Assembly: GCA_050084985.1 (NCBI GenBank)
Contig: JBITNC010000001.1
Coordinates: forward strand, 17,794,001-17,858,000
Direction of reading: 5' to 3'
DNA length: 64,000 bases
Source of the DNA: Nageia nagi
Taxonomy: Eukaryota > Pinophyta
Under the pieces are notes generated by a model, which was given only the letters and a program-made list of their open reading frames with translations, had not been told where the DNA came from and did not search any database. Shown here in pieces: positions 45,230 through 57,400 of the stretch (position 1 is its first letter; each line of letters opens with the position of its first letter). A program made the position numbers and the translations under genes.

Positions 45230-47735
45230 TATGTGGAAATCAAACTCATGATTTAGAATATTCTCTTCCTCAACTAACCAAAAGAATCATTGAATTGTTT
45301 AATTCTCATTTGATCCTATAAATAATTTTGTATTACACCAATCCAAAATTGTACATACATCTCTAAATTTGGTTGCCTCTTCAAATTTCAATTTCTCTCT
45401 ATCAAGAGCTCTTTTAACGCATGCACTAACTCCATCATGTTCTCCTTTACTATGTACAACTTTAAAAAAGCTCTACATATATTGGATATTATTCTCTTCC
45501 TGAACCCTAATTAGCTAATAAAACATACATGCATTTTTTGATTGTCTCGTACAATTATCTGACCAAATCAAATGTTGTTCCAATTGAATTTTTCTTTCCT
45601 TGAAATTGTTGTAAAATACTTGAAGCAATGTTAGATAAACTTTGATGAATGTAATTAGTTATCACTCATGTAGAAATGGTACTCCCTCAAAATTTTCCTA
45701 TTATCTTATGTACTATAATTTGTATGGATAATACAATATGAACAAAAATGAAAACTTGCACTGAATTAAAATATTGAGATTGAATTTATTCTTGTGATGC
45801 AAGAGTATAGTTCTCTACAAAGTCAACCATTGATAATATAGTTCCAAATGAAAATATGTTTCTACATAAGTGAAATTGACTATCAATCCACCTAGCCTAT
45901 TAGGAGTGTTGCACATATTTGGGTAGCATCTTACTCTTAAAATCATCCATAAATGTATGCACACTAATATTATTAATGATCAAATCAACATGCTTTCCAA
46001 TTTTTTCATCCTTTAAAGAATACTTAATATTCTTGAATTTTTTAACATCCACTAATTGTTGTCCAAATTTATGTTCACTTGTTTCCTACATACATCCTCC
46101 TAACAATGAAAAGTTACCACATATAATATGTTATCCAAAAATACATGCCTTCAAATAAAATGATTGCTCATTAGGATTTTCGCAAAATAACCTTGCTATA
46201 AACTCATTGATATTTCCAGAAGGCATATTAGTAATACTACATTCCTGCATTAAATCATTAGTATGCAAAGTATAATGAATATATTAAAAAACATCATAAT
46301 AATATCTAAATTGCATATGAGTCTTACAACAACATCAATATACTCTTTGGTTGTTAATTTTCACATACCAAGGTTTGCATTTTTCAAATGATCTATGACA
46401 AATATTAAATGATAACAATGATTCACCTAAAACATTTATATAAAGTTCAATTTGAGTCATATATAATAGGTATTTAGCATGAGGATCACAATTTTTATTA
46501 TCCTAATTTTAGTTTCAAAACATCTCTAGTATTAGATGAAACCCTAGTATTATCATTCCAAAAAAGTTCAATTAAACATTTATTTTTCATTATTCAATTT
46601 CATGTCAAAACATGGGAGTCTACCATTAAAACTCCAATATTGGTTGATTGGATCAATTTTAGTACTTTTTCTTCTCTTTGAAGCTCTTTGTAAAGTTTTA
46701 TGATTAATGTTTGGAAATACACTATCCTTACCTATGATTTTTTTACTTGAACTTATTTTACCAACTAAAGTTGTTATAGCTCGATGTGCCATATTCTTAT
46801 TTGTAGATTGCATCTTCTTCCCTATAGAGTGAATGGCACTAGCAAAGTGGATATAACTTGTTTAAGGGGTTTATATTTTTTCACACAAATGCCTAAAGTT
46901 TTTACTACTTTACTCATTTTCAACATTATCATTAATTTCAATAGGAATTAACATTGGAAACTTAATGTTTGCTTAGAGAAAATTTGATCATATACCATAT
47001 TCACTTATATTTTTATTTCTCTCTAAAATTTCTTACTAGGGATATTATATAATCTATTGCGTTCAATTTGAAAAAAGAAACATTGTCAAAAGAATTATTA
47101 AAACTATGGTTTTCAATATCATTTACTATTTCAATTTCTTCATGATTTGAATAAATATCATCTACATTAAATCAAAAAGGGTTGAAAGGCATATCTAAAT
47201 TTGATTCGATATTCACATTTCACATGTCATTCAAAGAAGGATCTAAAGGCATACCTAGATTCTTATCCATAGTCATTGTAATTGAAGCTTCATTCACTGG
47301 TGGATTTGAAGATGTGGTTGGTTTTGAATCTTCATTCAATGTTGGATTTGAAGAGGTACTTCCAAGATTTGAAGCTTCTATCATATCTGCATGTTTTATA
47401 ATTGCATCATCCATATTCATCTCTTCAATTATGTTCTCCCCATTGTTCTCATCCTTAATTACAATTGAGCTAGATGCTTTAATCTTTACATATCTATCTC
47501 TTTGTCTTTTTACCTCCTCTTTATTTGCTTGAATTTCTTTAGGATGTCAAATTCCTCCTTGCTCTCTTTTTCTGAAGATATCTTGAACCTATTGATTACC
47601 AAAATTATCAAAGTAAACTTAAAAAACTCTCTTTTCTTAATAAATTCTTCTAAAAGTGATAATTTATTCTTCTTAAAAACACCTTCTTTCATCATCAAAT
47701 ATTCATATTTCACCTTAAAAAAATACTGCAATAGT
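45230..47735 (-). pseudogene. Relic of a DDE-like transposase family (C-C-C-x-x-H type)
   Basis: Read downwards on the minus strand: an Asn/Ser/Glu-rich N-terminal part (about 47730-46870); ASKRRKSTKIDPINQYWSF and NGRLPCFDMKL (open 46580-46813); FWNDNTRVSSNTRDVLK; YWCCCKTHMQFRYYYDVF (near 46270-46330); FSFGTILSMVDFVENYTLAS and SQYFNSVQVFIFVHI (45720-45870); and the best-kept block VVHSKGEHDGVSACVKRALD (45415-45480), followed by KFRDVCTILDWC. These blocks recur in a family of uncharacterised plant and other eukaryotic proteins that I recall as transposase-like; VDFxENY and GKGEHDG look like catalytic-core motifs. The exact superfamily is not known to me. Numerous stops. N-terminal limit uncertain. 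Confidence 0.6.
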
Positions 47736-47969
47736 TACCACCTTTGATAAGAGATTCAAAAATGGATTCTAAATACCTTCTTCTTAATAATTTTGCATTA
47801 GAAAAATACAAGGACATCACTTTTGAAGTTGTTGATAATACAAAGTACAAATGGAATGATGCAAAGTTCAGACACAATACTATCCAAAGTACTATTGTTA
47901 GCAATAGGTATAAAAGGAACAAAATTTTCTTATAATATGAAATTTTGTTATTTGAATTTAGGGTCATCC

Positions 47970-50260
47970 TTAGGCTTGGGAAGGGCTTGGTGGGCTAACT
48001 ATTAGCCTTGGACCTACAACTTCTTATTCATGGTAATGGGAGTGATAAATACAGACTTCAGACATATGTTTGACCAAGTTTTTTGAGGATTTTTTTTCAC
48101 AAAATTAAAACCCATTTCAAATCAAAGAGTGCATATTACAAATATGTATTTTTTGACAATTTGATTATATTTTATATTTATAAAGTAATTTTCAATAAAA
48201 ATGGCCCTTAAACTTGAAAAATTAGGTTCTATTACTTTTTAATAACTTTATTTTTTGGGGAATCAAGAAAAAAAATATATGTAAACAATCTACAGATAAT
48301 TCTTTATTAATTAAAAAAAAAAGATAAGTTTAGGACATATTACATGTCCTAGATTGGTAATTTTTGAAATAACAATTATGGATTATAAAAAATAATAAAA
48401 AAAATATTCATGAAAAAATATCCTACACAATCTCTAATGTGCTAGGTATCTTATCCTAAAAGGAATTAAAAAAATATTATATTTTAGGTCAAAATATGGT
48501 TGTCATAGAAGAGCATGGTATGGTCACAAAATGGTACATTTTAAACAATAGCTTTTAGAAGTGTCTATCATAAATCAATTTCTATCAATTGGGTATTGGA
48601 ATAAATTACATATTTGAAAATTGTACTCCAAGCCCTACATTTTCACCTGGTGACATTTTTCAATATTATATCTCTAAGGGCTTCAAAAGTTGAGATCAAA
48701 TATCACCAAACCTAAAAATCAAGGAAAACACGTCCATGTTTTGGCCATTTTGTAGACCCATCTTACACTTACCTTCAAATACAAATATTTTAAAATTATT
48801 ACATGAAAAAATAATAGTCAATGACTATTATAATCTAGAATATTCTTATAGCTACATATTCTACAATTACATATGAGGGACATATTCGTTAAGATAACTT
48901 GGAAATGCCATATGGTCAGAATCAAATTTCAATATTTTCCACCACTATCAAAAGGCCATTTAGTGTTTGTATCATAACATGAAATTTTTTACTCATGCCA
49001 TTAGCATTAGTAGGCATTAATATGACATCATGTATTGATTTCTTCCATTTTTTAGATATCATGATACTATAACTGACACTAGAACTAATGCTCTAGCTGA
49101 TGCAAGAGATGACTCTACAAATTACACTAGGATTATTTCTACTTAGAAACAATTCTAGCATAATAAAAATTAAAAAAATAAAACAAGCTGTAAAAATTTG
49201 TCCAAGTAGGAAAGAAATTCATCTAAGTGGGAAACGTTGGGAAGGGTTTGTGTGGCCTTGAACAAATTTTTCCAAGATAAACTCTATAACATTTACCTCC
49301 ATTCTTTTAGAATATTCAATCATGAAAGTGTTAACTATTTTAGCACATAATGAATTATATTATTGGACCTTCTTTTTGTAATGATTTTTCATCTCAGTGC
49401 ATTGCTACACTTAGTGGTGATGAAAGTTAGTCTCTATGACCAACATAATACTCTTATAATGGAACAATGATATAATAATATTAGTGAAAATGAATATACA
49501 ATTACAACATGAGTTAAAATACAATGGTAGGAAACTATCACCATTATTATCCTATAAGGATCACAACCACTTGATTATCCTATGAGTATCACCACCATAA
49601 TGATAGAAATGGGGTTGATTATCCTATGAGGATCACCACCACCATTTGCTAAACTCAATAACTAATCCAACACAAACACTATCACAACCTCAAAAAGAGA
49701 TCATTTTTACAATAAAACTCTAACCTTATCTTCACTTGGATAATCATGAACATAATACAACACTTATACATACTTAACTTATGAAACTTAGACCAAGTAC
49801 ACACTTATAAATTTCTTTACAACTTCACAACTCGCTCACAAGTTCTATTCAACTTCAATTCACTTGACTTGCCTTCATTTGACTTCAAATTGACTATTAA
49901 TGATCAATTACTAATGGTATTGATAATGATTATTAATGATGATATAGGGAAAAAATGAAAAAATGAACTTATACATACTCAACTCAAAAGCTAAAGGGAA
50001 AAAATGATGATGATGAATGATGAAAAGATGAATGATCAACAAGATATTGATAATGATTATTAATGATCAATTACTAATGGTATTTTATTAACATATGAGG
50101 TGTTTGGAGGTATGCAAACCTACCACATGCTAAAGTATAAATTCTAGATAGTCCTATATAATATGGTAAATGCAAAGGTTACCAAATAAATGGTTATGTT
50201 GAATGCTCGAGAATTGAGGTGAGTCATGTTAAAGATATGATCATGCCACCAAAAGAAAAA
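47970..50260. other. No recognisable gene
   Basis: AT-rich DNA. At about 49545-49640 three degenerate copies of GATTATCCTATGAGGATCACCACCA form a short minisatellite. No protein motif or LTR end was found. It may belong to the minus-strand gypsy element represented by the gag fragment at 51870. Confidence 0.5.
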
Positions 50261-50263
50261 TTT

Positions 50264-50831
50264 ACCCCATGCTAAATGGAAGGAAAATAAAAAATAATGG
50301 TAGCAATGACATTATTTCAAGCGATTAAGAATGATGATTATCTTTCCCTATGTTGAATACAAAGTTAGGTAATACTAAGGATAACGTTGCCCCATGTTAA
50401 ATGGAAAGGAAAAACAAAACCAAGGTGGTAATTCCCAAGACATATTTTTCTCATATTGAATGGAAAAAAAAGAAAAAAAAGTGATAAATATTGCTCCATG
50501 TTGAATGAAAAATAAGAAATTAATGCTAGAGGATAACTTTGCCCCATGTTGAATGGAAAGTAAAGGAGATATCCCTAAAAGATATCTTTGCCCCATGTTG
50601 AGTGGAAAGCAAAGACTATGATAATTATTAAAGTGATAATGTGTGTAGTGTGATACAAAAACTAAGCTCAATGGAAAGCAAGGACAAAGCATGCTGTAGG
50701 ATAACTTTGCCCCATGTTGAATGGAAAGCAAATGAGATCTCTTGAAAAGACGTCTTTGCCCCATGTTGAATGGAAAGCAAAGAAGATTTCTTGAAAATAC
50801 ATATTTGCCCCATGCTGAATGGAAAGAAAAT
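50264..50831. repeat. Minisatellite of about 48 bp, around ten copies
   Basis: The core GCCCCATGTTGAATGGAAAG recurs near 50264, 50389, 50440, 50493, 50541, 50590, 50710, 50757 and 50805, with weaker copies near 50346 and 50670. Spacing is mostly 47-51 bp. The spacers are also related (CAAAGAAGATTTCTTGAAAA and TAGGATAACTTT). Minus-strand frames therefore show repeated SIQHGAK-like peptides, which I regard as a by-product. Not CRISPR-like, because spacers are not unique and units vary. Confidence 0.88.
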
Positions 50832-51869
50832 ATAGAGATGATCAAATGATATTGCTAAAGTCATGATGTATGATATGCTAATAATATGATGAAGTACCAA
50901 TGTGATATTGGCTATGACATAATATAGTTAATATCTTAAGCCTTATATGAGGAATACAAGGTAATGTAAACAAAATATCATCGAGTAATTGATAAGTTGC
51001 TCATTGATCATTGATATTGATATATGCTAAAGGATTTAATTAAGATATATGAGATTGATTGATGATAAATGATTTTCCTGATTTGATTTTTGATGAAAGA
51101 TTGAAGACATGATACATGATGAAAGATAAGATGAAAAAGGATAAAATAATTTTATTTGATATTTGATCATGAGAAAATATGTTTGCTCAATGATTAACTA
51201 ATGATGATATAGTGATCAAAGAGATTTATCCATCCCAAAGTTATTATCACTTTCTCCATAAGACTATTCTTTCCTCAAAAACCATGATAGTCAACAATAT
51301 ATGATCAACCCTAAAGAAGTGATTTTAAGGAAACTTGATATATGATTGTGAAACAAATGGTTATGTCCTAATCAAGAATGAGGCCCATGGGAAGTGATAA
51401 TGATGTTAGTAAAATGGAACTCAAGGATATGTGCCTATGATGAAATTATTAGGATGCTAAGATGAGAGGTCCACTTGATGAAAGTGTGTAAAGCTAATGA
51501 TGACCATGATGGCAATGATAAAGTGATAGAGGAGGGAACAACGATGACATGATAATAATGATAATAATAATGATGATATGATAGTGTAATAGAGGTGCAC
51601 ATCACATGAGGAGGAGGAAATGCTAATGTTATTGATAAGTGATGAAAAAGGTAAGACATGATGGTGGTGGGAGATGAGTGATTATTGTCCTACCCCTAAG
51701 TCTCCACTACTAGATAACTACAAAGGAGTAGGCTCTAGTATAGAAACCCAATATGTCAAGATTAGTAGGCATGATTGATGATCAATGCTCAAGTGATGGT
51801 GTTTAGATGATAAGATATGATAACACTAAAGAAAAATAATGATAAGAAGTCAAGGATAATGTCCATGTT
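50832..51869. other. No recognisable gene
   Basis: A/G-rich sequence with many GATGAT-type stretches (for example 51540-51600), which give His/Tyr/Ser-rich spurious frames on the minus strand. Nothing supported. Confidence 0.5.
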
Positions 51870-52085
51870 AAATGGCTCATCCAACAAAGGTTCCATAAGA
51901 TGATGGAGGCCCAATCTCATGATAATCTTGCTCATATGATATTAAGGCTTCATTTTGATCATGAATATGAAAAGGATTATTGAAAATACCTAAATATTGA
52001 TTGTTTGGTGGAATTGGTGTTCCTATTGATACTTGATCATTATCAATAAGATCTTGGATCTCATGCTTCAATCACATACATCTAT
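51870..52085 (-). pseudogene. Gypsy gag C-terminal fragment
   Basis: An open piece of 64 codons starts inside a CRLKHEIQDLIDN-like segment (CMRLKHEIQDLIDNDQVSIG), the region just after the first part of the gag zinc knuckle in Tat-type gypsy elements, where the pattern is C-x-x-L-K/R-x-x-I-Q-D-L-I-D. It then reads GTPIPPNNQYLGIFNNPF. It is cut on its 5' side at about 52086, where plus-strand copia RNase H begins. The rest of this element was not recognised. Confidence 0.6.
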
Positions 52086-52089
52086 TGGT

Positions 52090-52560
52090 AGTAGTATTAG
52101 GTTACAGAGATGATAGAAAATCTACTTCTACTTATTTGTTTGATATTGGTTCATGTAATCTCTCTTAGTATTCCAAGAAACATCCTACTATCACTCTATC
52201 CACCATAGAGTTTGAATATAGAGCTATGAAAGTTGTGGCCCAGGAGGCTATTTGGCTTAGACATATTTTGAAAGAAATTGGGTTTGAACAGTTTAGTCCA
52301 TCTTAGATCTCTTCAAATAATCATTCAACCATTGCTTTGGCCAGTAACCATGTGCATAATTAGAGAATAAAACATATTGAAATCCAAGCATATTTCATCA
52401 AGGAGAAAGTTCTAGATGGCACCTTGTAACTTTAGTATTGTCCATCGCACAAAATTTCCATTGACATGTTCATCAAACCCCTTTCTGAATCTTAGTTTTG
52501 CAAGCTTAGGGGGTCTATTGGATTAGTGAAGTTACCCTCAATAGGGATTGAAGTTTTAAT
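52090..52560 (+). pseudogene. Copia-G RNase H
   Basis: Starts in the RNase H motif as YRDDRKSTSTYLFDIGS and continues through KKHPTITLSTIEFEYRAM (family ALSSTEAEY), AIWLRHILKEIGFEQF, then RIKHIEIQAYFIKEKVLDG, with a final MFIKPLSES (family DIFTKPL). Degrades the RNA strand during reverse transcription. It has at least five stops, several at positions where relatives have Gln or Trp. Confidence 0.88.
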
Positions 52561-52646
52561 TCTTGTTGGAGTCATCTTTATGGTGACAACTTCAACCCTA
52601 GGAGGATTTTGTTGGTTGTATATTGTTGATCTTTTTGTGTATCATT

Positions 52647-52995
52647 GTTTAGTTATCCACATGTGAGGAATTAGTATGTGCATTTTTAGCACTATTTAGT
52701 TATCCATATATGAGGAACTATCATATCCATTGTTGGCACTATTTAGTTATCCATATGTGAGTAACTAGTATATGCATTTTTGGCACTATTTAGTTATACA
52801 TATGTGAGGAACTAGTATGTGCATTTTTGGCACTATTTAGTTATCTATGTATGAGGAACTAGTACATGCATTGTTGCTACTATTTAGTTATCCATATGTG
52901 ATGAACTAGTATGTGCAACACTATTTAGTTATCCATGTGTGAGGAACTAGTATGTGCATTGTTAGTATTATTTAGTTATTCATATATGAGGAACT
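52647..52995 (+). repeat. Copia-G 3'-tail tandem repeat, about 50 bp, seven to eight copies
   Basis: Units TTTAGTTATCCATATGTGAGGAACTAGTATGTGCATTTTTGGCACTA recur at about 52649, 52692, 52743, 52794, 52843, 52891, 52925 and 52970, with small changes and two shortened units. The core TGTGAGGAACTAGTATGTGCATT matches, when inverted, the Copia-K tail repeat, so it is an element-family feature. Confidence 0.9.
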
Positions 52996-53479
52996 CATAT
53001 ATACATATTTTTATGTTTTATTTTGATCAACACATATTTTATTATATAGCATATGGCTATAAATTTTCTTATCATATTTTTGATGATTTATAGTTCACCA
53101 TTTGATTAGTTTCTGGATGGAAATATTTGATTCATTTATCTTATGTTGATATGAATGTATATATGATGCATCTAACTGATCTTGTTTATAAGCTACTTGT
53201 AGCTTGTAGGTTTCTTTTAGATATTGCAAGTTACTTACTTTGGGTTTGTAGGTTCATGGAGGCTCATTATGTCAACTTGTTGTTGATCGATTACTTGTGG
53301 TTGATGATTATTGTATTGTAAACCATTTGTTAAAATGGTTATTTAGTTAAGTCTTTTCTATAAGTCATTAATTCCCAAGATGTAAAATTTTCATCTCCAA
53401 TTGTATTTCTTATGGAGGAGAACTCTCTTACACACACACACTCTCTCTCTATATTTTCTACTCTCTATTCCAATATTGC

Positions 53480-53491
53480 ATTAAGGGGAGA
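53480..53491 (+). other. Copia-G polypurine tract
   Basis: ATTAAGGGGAGA directly before the LTR. It is preceded by CTCTATTCCAATATTGC, which also precedes the tract in Copia-B and Copia-K. Confidence 0.85.
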
Positions 53492-54008
53492 TGTTGTAAC
53501 AAGTAATGCATTAATCAAGTATCACTACTAATACTTAAAAGTATTTCTAATACCTTTAAGTATTTAGTAAATCAAAAATAGTTTATGAGAAGGGTATTTG
53601 AAAAAATGTTAGAATGGTGTTTGGAAGACTCTTCATCTACCATTCTCATCTAACATAGGGATATATTTACTCTATGGATGATGGAATTCCCCTTGGGTAA
53701 AAGGGTGATCCAAAGAGGCTCTTGTACCTATAAATAGAGGGCCTCCTTATTGTATCAAGTAAACTTGTAGAAAACATCGTAATGCTCTTAATTTAATGAT
53801 TTTAGGATGAGAGAGTGCTTGTAAATCCTTATAAGAGTCATCTTTTGAGAAGTAATAATATCTTATACTAGAAATGGAGTACTCTCTTATGAGAGGAACC
53901 ACTATACATAATTGTGTTAGTTTGTGTGTGTGGATTTTATATTAAGTCTATTTAATTTTTTGGAAAGAGAACAAGTGATATTGGTTAAGTAATCCTTCAA
54001 TTTCTTCA
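53492..54008 (+). repeat. Copia-G 3' LTR
   Basis: 517 bp from TGTTGTAACAAG to AATTTCTTCA. Contains CCCCTTGGGTAAAAGGGTGATCC and CCTATAAATAGAGG (a likely TATA region), as in the related LTRs. Its 5' partner is not in the window. Confidence 0.85.
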
Positions 54009-54164
54009 CTTTTTACAATAGGCACTGACATTGTTTCACCAAATGCAACAAACAACAATAGTGGTCTAACAACTAGATCAAATCACCTTTCCCAACATTC
54101 TCAAAGTATGAATCAAATTGAGAGATTTATAACATGATTTACACATACATTAAAGACTATTTAA

Positions 54165-54350
54165 AAGCATATATTTGTCACATGTGGTTATGAATGCCAT
54201 GGTATACATGTGGAAGTATAGAGAAGGCATGCGAATTATTTAACAATATGCATGATGTATACACATTTTCATGGATTCTAAAGGATATTCACAAAATGAA
54301 TTGTTTGACATTGTGCCACCATGGCAGCTCTAAATTGATTCATGATTATT
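54165..54350 (+). pseudogene. PPR-repeat relic
   Basis: Reads SHVVMNAMVYM, then after a frame change CGSIEKACELFNNMHDVYTFSWI and GYSQNELFD, matching the plant PPR pattern VVxNAxVDMYxKCGSIEKAxxLFxxM...SW. Only one to two repeats are left. Confidence 0.72.
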
Positions 54351-54361
54351 GTAAAAATAGA

Positions 54362-54364
<3 letters not shown>

Positions 54365-54437
<73 letters not shown>
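54365..54437. repeat. AT microsatellite
   Basis: About 70 bp of uninterrupted AT dinucleotides. Confidence 0.97.
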
Positions 54438-54439
<2 letters not shown>

Positions 54440-54699
54440 TACAAATTTTGTGCATTGTGTATAATTTTATGCCTTGAGTACAAATTTATGACTGTTTAAG
54501 TATTTTTAATGTATATTCAATTTATGTGTTTTGTGTTTTTATTTAAATTAAATTCAATTTAATAAATAGATTAAATTAATTTAAAAAAATACCATTAAAA
54601 TATAATATTCTAGCACTACAACTATTTCCAAAACTAGCACAAAAGAATTAGAATTGATATAAAAATATTTGATAAAATTCTTGATTTTTGATTCTAGAG

Positions 54700-54765
54700 T
54701 TGATGCCAAGTGTATCTATAATTGATGCCAAGTGTCTCTATAGTTGATACCAAGTGTCTATATAA
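54700..54765. repeat. Short tandem repeat, about 23 bp, three copies
   Basis: Three units of AGTTGATGCCAAGTGTCTCTAT with small changes. Confidence 0.8.
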
Positions 54766-54889
54766 CTAACACCACAAGTTTATCCATTATTGACATGAAA
54801 TTTATCATCAACAATGGCATTAGTATAAAAAGTAAAATTTCATAAAAAATTACACTACAATTTGACACCAAAGTTGATGCTAAATGCAC

Positions 54890-55730
54890 TAAAATTAGTA
54901 GTGCACTCCCTTGATGCTGAAAGGGTTCACATGTGAGTTTCTCATATTCATAAATTGATATTTAGAGACACCTTTAGTAAACATATCAATTAGTTGATCA
55001 CAAGTGTTGTAATATCTCAATTCAACATGTTTCTTTTCCACCATATCATAGATGAAGTGATATTTCATGTCAAAATTCTTATACCTTCTATGGTGGACAA
55101 GATTCTTTTCCAACTAAGTGGCACTCATGTTATCACAAAAAATGATAGTATGACCACTATGTTTCTCATATATATCCTTCAATAATTTTTTGATCCATAA
55201 AGCTTAAGCAACAATTGATGTAACTATAATGTACTTTAAGTGATCAGTCTAGATCTAAGAGAAAAAATAATTTCCAGATGTGGACTTTTGGTCATCCAAA
55301 TTGCTACCCCAATCTAAGTCATTGAATCCAACTAGTTCCATCTCTTTACAAGTGAGACAACATATACAATATTTAATTTGGTATTTATGAGAAACAGTAA
55401 GCTCCAAACAATGCTCCTAAAATTTATACATTCACCTTTTGAGTCTTATAATCTTTACATAACAACTCACCATGTGAAATGGGAGTAGGGACTGGTTTGC
55501 AACTATCCATATCATACTTCTTCATAATATCCTTTACATAATTGGTTTGAAAAATGAAGATTTTTCCTTTGCTTTGGTTCACCTCTATTCGAAGAAAGTA
55601 GTGCATCAATCCTAAATCCTTCATCTCAAACTCACTCATCATGAAAATCTTAAAACTATCATTCAAATGGGAACTACTATCCATATAAATCAAGTCATCA
55701 ATATATAAACAAATAATAAAAATATTAGCA
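54890..55730 (-). pseudogene. Copia-H reverse transcriptase C-terminus and RNase H
   Basis: The RT active site reads LYIDDLIYMDSSSHL with both Asp kept (near 55690-55715). An open frame of 89 codons follows (55424-55693) with FEMKDLGLMHYFLRIEVNQS and MDSCKPVPTPIS. The RNase H end is open at 54895-55113: YDMVEKKHVELRYYNTCDQL and DMFTKGVSKYQF (family DIFTKAL). Earlier RT blocks (55740-56280) are readable but broken. Confidence 0.88.
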
Positions 55731-56599
55731 CCTTATTTATTCAAGTATAAATTAGGTTCACTTTTGCTTCTCTTGAATCCACTTTGCTAAAAGTATCCAT
55801 TAATTCAAGTGTAACTAGCTCTTGATGCTTGCTTAAGGCCATATAAAGCCTTTTTTTATCATGTACACATGAGTTTATTTACCTTTAACCTTAAAACCTT
55901 GAGATTGTTGTACATACACTTCCTCATCTAAGTACCCATTCAAAAAAGTACTTTTTACATCCAAGTGATGTAAAATCTAACTCTTTTGAGCAACCAAGGA
56001 AAGAACCATTCTGACAGTCTTTTGCATAGCTAAATGTGAAAAAGTCTTTTCATAATAAATTTAATAACTTTGTGTGAATCCTTTAGCCATAAGCATAGCC
56101 TTGTTTTTTCAATACTATCATAACTATTATACTCAGTCTTATAGAAACACTTGGAACCCACACATTTCTTTCCCTTGGGAAGTACTACTAGCTCCTAAGT
56201 GTCATTCTTCTCAATGGAATTAATCTTCTTTTGCATATGTTGCATTCAAATAAATTTAGTTAAAGATTCTTCTTAATAATAAGGTTAAAAAATAGTTATG
56301 GTCATCAATGCATAATGCACAATATTCCCTTTTGGATCACCTTCATCTTCATCACCATACACGAGCATCTTCTCAAGTTTATGAATAACTTAGTTAATTT
56401 TCTAAGCTTGATCTCTAGTAAGACTTCTATAGAATTTATTGTCCAAAACCCGAATAGGAGTATGAATTTAAAGTTCCTTTCCCCCCTTTTTTATCTTCAT
56501 AACATTTGAAAAGATGTTTGGATGATTATCACTTCAAGAGGGACTTGAAGTGTTTTTTTTAGAACTATTGGAAGGGCTAGTTGGTGTACTTGGCTAGAT

Positions 56600-57400
56600 A
56601 ATTTGTAGGCTAGGTTGCACACAAGGATTCAAAAATGGATTAGTTCCATCACTTTTTCCATAATAAACATAAATTTTTTGATGACCATATACTCCCCGTT
56701 CATCAAAAATCACATCTCTAGAAATCATAATTTTATGAGTTTTTGGGTTATAAAGCCTATAGGCTTTACTCATTTTATAATAACCAAAAAAGATACATGC
56801 TTAAATATTCTTCCTAAGTTTACCAACCACATGAGCATAATACAAACAACCAAAATTTTTAAAATGATTAACATTGAGTTTCTTTTCATACCAAGCCTTG
56901 TAAGTAGTCATGTTCTCAAAGTTGCTAGTAGAGCTCCTATTCAAAATATAGATTGTTGTTTAGACTATATCAACCCAATAGGAATTTGTTATCCCCTTAG
57001 TCTACAATATAATCATGATAATCTCTGCAAAACTCTTATTCTTCCTCTTTGCTACTCCATTTTGTTGTGGAGTATAGATAATAGTGAGTTACCTTTTAAT
57101 GCTACCATCTTTACAAAATTGGAGGAACTCAACAAAGTAAAAATCTCCACCATAATTAGTCCTCAAATACTTAACATTGTAGCCACTCCAATTCTCAACT
57201 AGATTTTTAGAGTCCCTAAAATAATTAAATGTCTCATCCTTATGCCTAAGAAAATACACCCAATACATTTTGTAGTAATCATCAATAAAAGTAAGAAAGT
57301 AAGAATTCTTACCCAAGCTCTTGGTTTGCATTGATACAATGATATAACAATGAACTAAATAAAGTGACTATGATTCCCTCAATGCTTTACCTTTAGGAAG
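56600..57400 (-). pseudogene. Copia-H integrase
   Basis: An open frame of 80 codons (57089-57331) reads SYFLTFIDDYYKMYWVYFLR and YNVKYLRTNYGGDF. It then continues past a stop as IIYTPQQNGVAKRKNKSF and NFGCLYYAHVVGKLRKNI. The first Asp of the catalytic triad is present (TFIDD). The second, normally in LRSDNGGE, is Asn in LRTNYGGD, and the Glu of NGVxERKN is Lys. Thus two of three catalytic residues are lost. Confidence 0.88.

Larger units (their letters stand above)
52086..54008 (+). mobile_element. Copia-G: 3' part of a copia element
   Basis: Plus strand: RNase H (52090-52560), a repeat-rich tail (52620-53000), a conserved purine/pyrimidine-biased segment, polypurine tract (53480-53491) and 3' LTR (53492-54008). 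Everything before RNase H is missing; the break is at about 52086, against a gypsy gag fragment. Same family as Copia-B, J and K, shown by LTR motifs and the shared tail. Confidence 0.88.

Noticed and set aside
47182-47532. 116-codon open frame on the plus strand, Ser/Phe/Ile-rich
   Set aside because: Opposite strand of the Asn/Ser-rich N-terminal part of the DDE-like relic, which explains the composition.
50264-50831. CRISPR-like look of regularly spaced repeats
   Set aside because: Eukaryotic context, spacers related to each other, variable unit length and no cas genes.
50375-50845. 156-codon open frame on the minus strand with repeated SIQHGAK-like peptides
   Set aside because: It is explained by the 48-bp minisatellite; overlapping minus-strand frames are open as well, and there is no recognisable domain.
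51435-51659. His/Tyr/Ser-rich minus-strand frame
   Set aside because: Produced by GATGAT and ATAATG simple repeats.
44693-54008. LTR-F and the Copia-G LTR as the two ends of one element
   Set aside because: Same family and orientation, but no primer-binding site follows LTR-F, the sequence between holds unrelated relics, and LTR-F is much closer to the Copia-J LTR.
56615-57202. 195-codon open frame on the plus strand
   Set aside because: It is antisense to the clearly identified Copia-H integrase; no independent motif.
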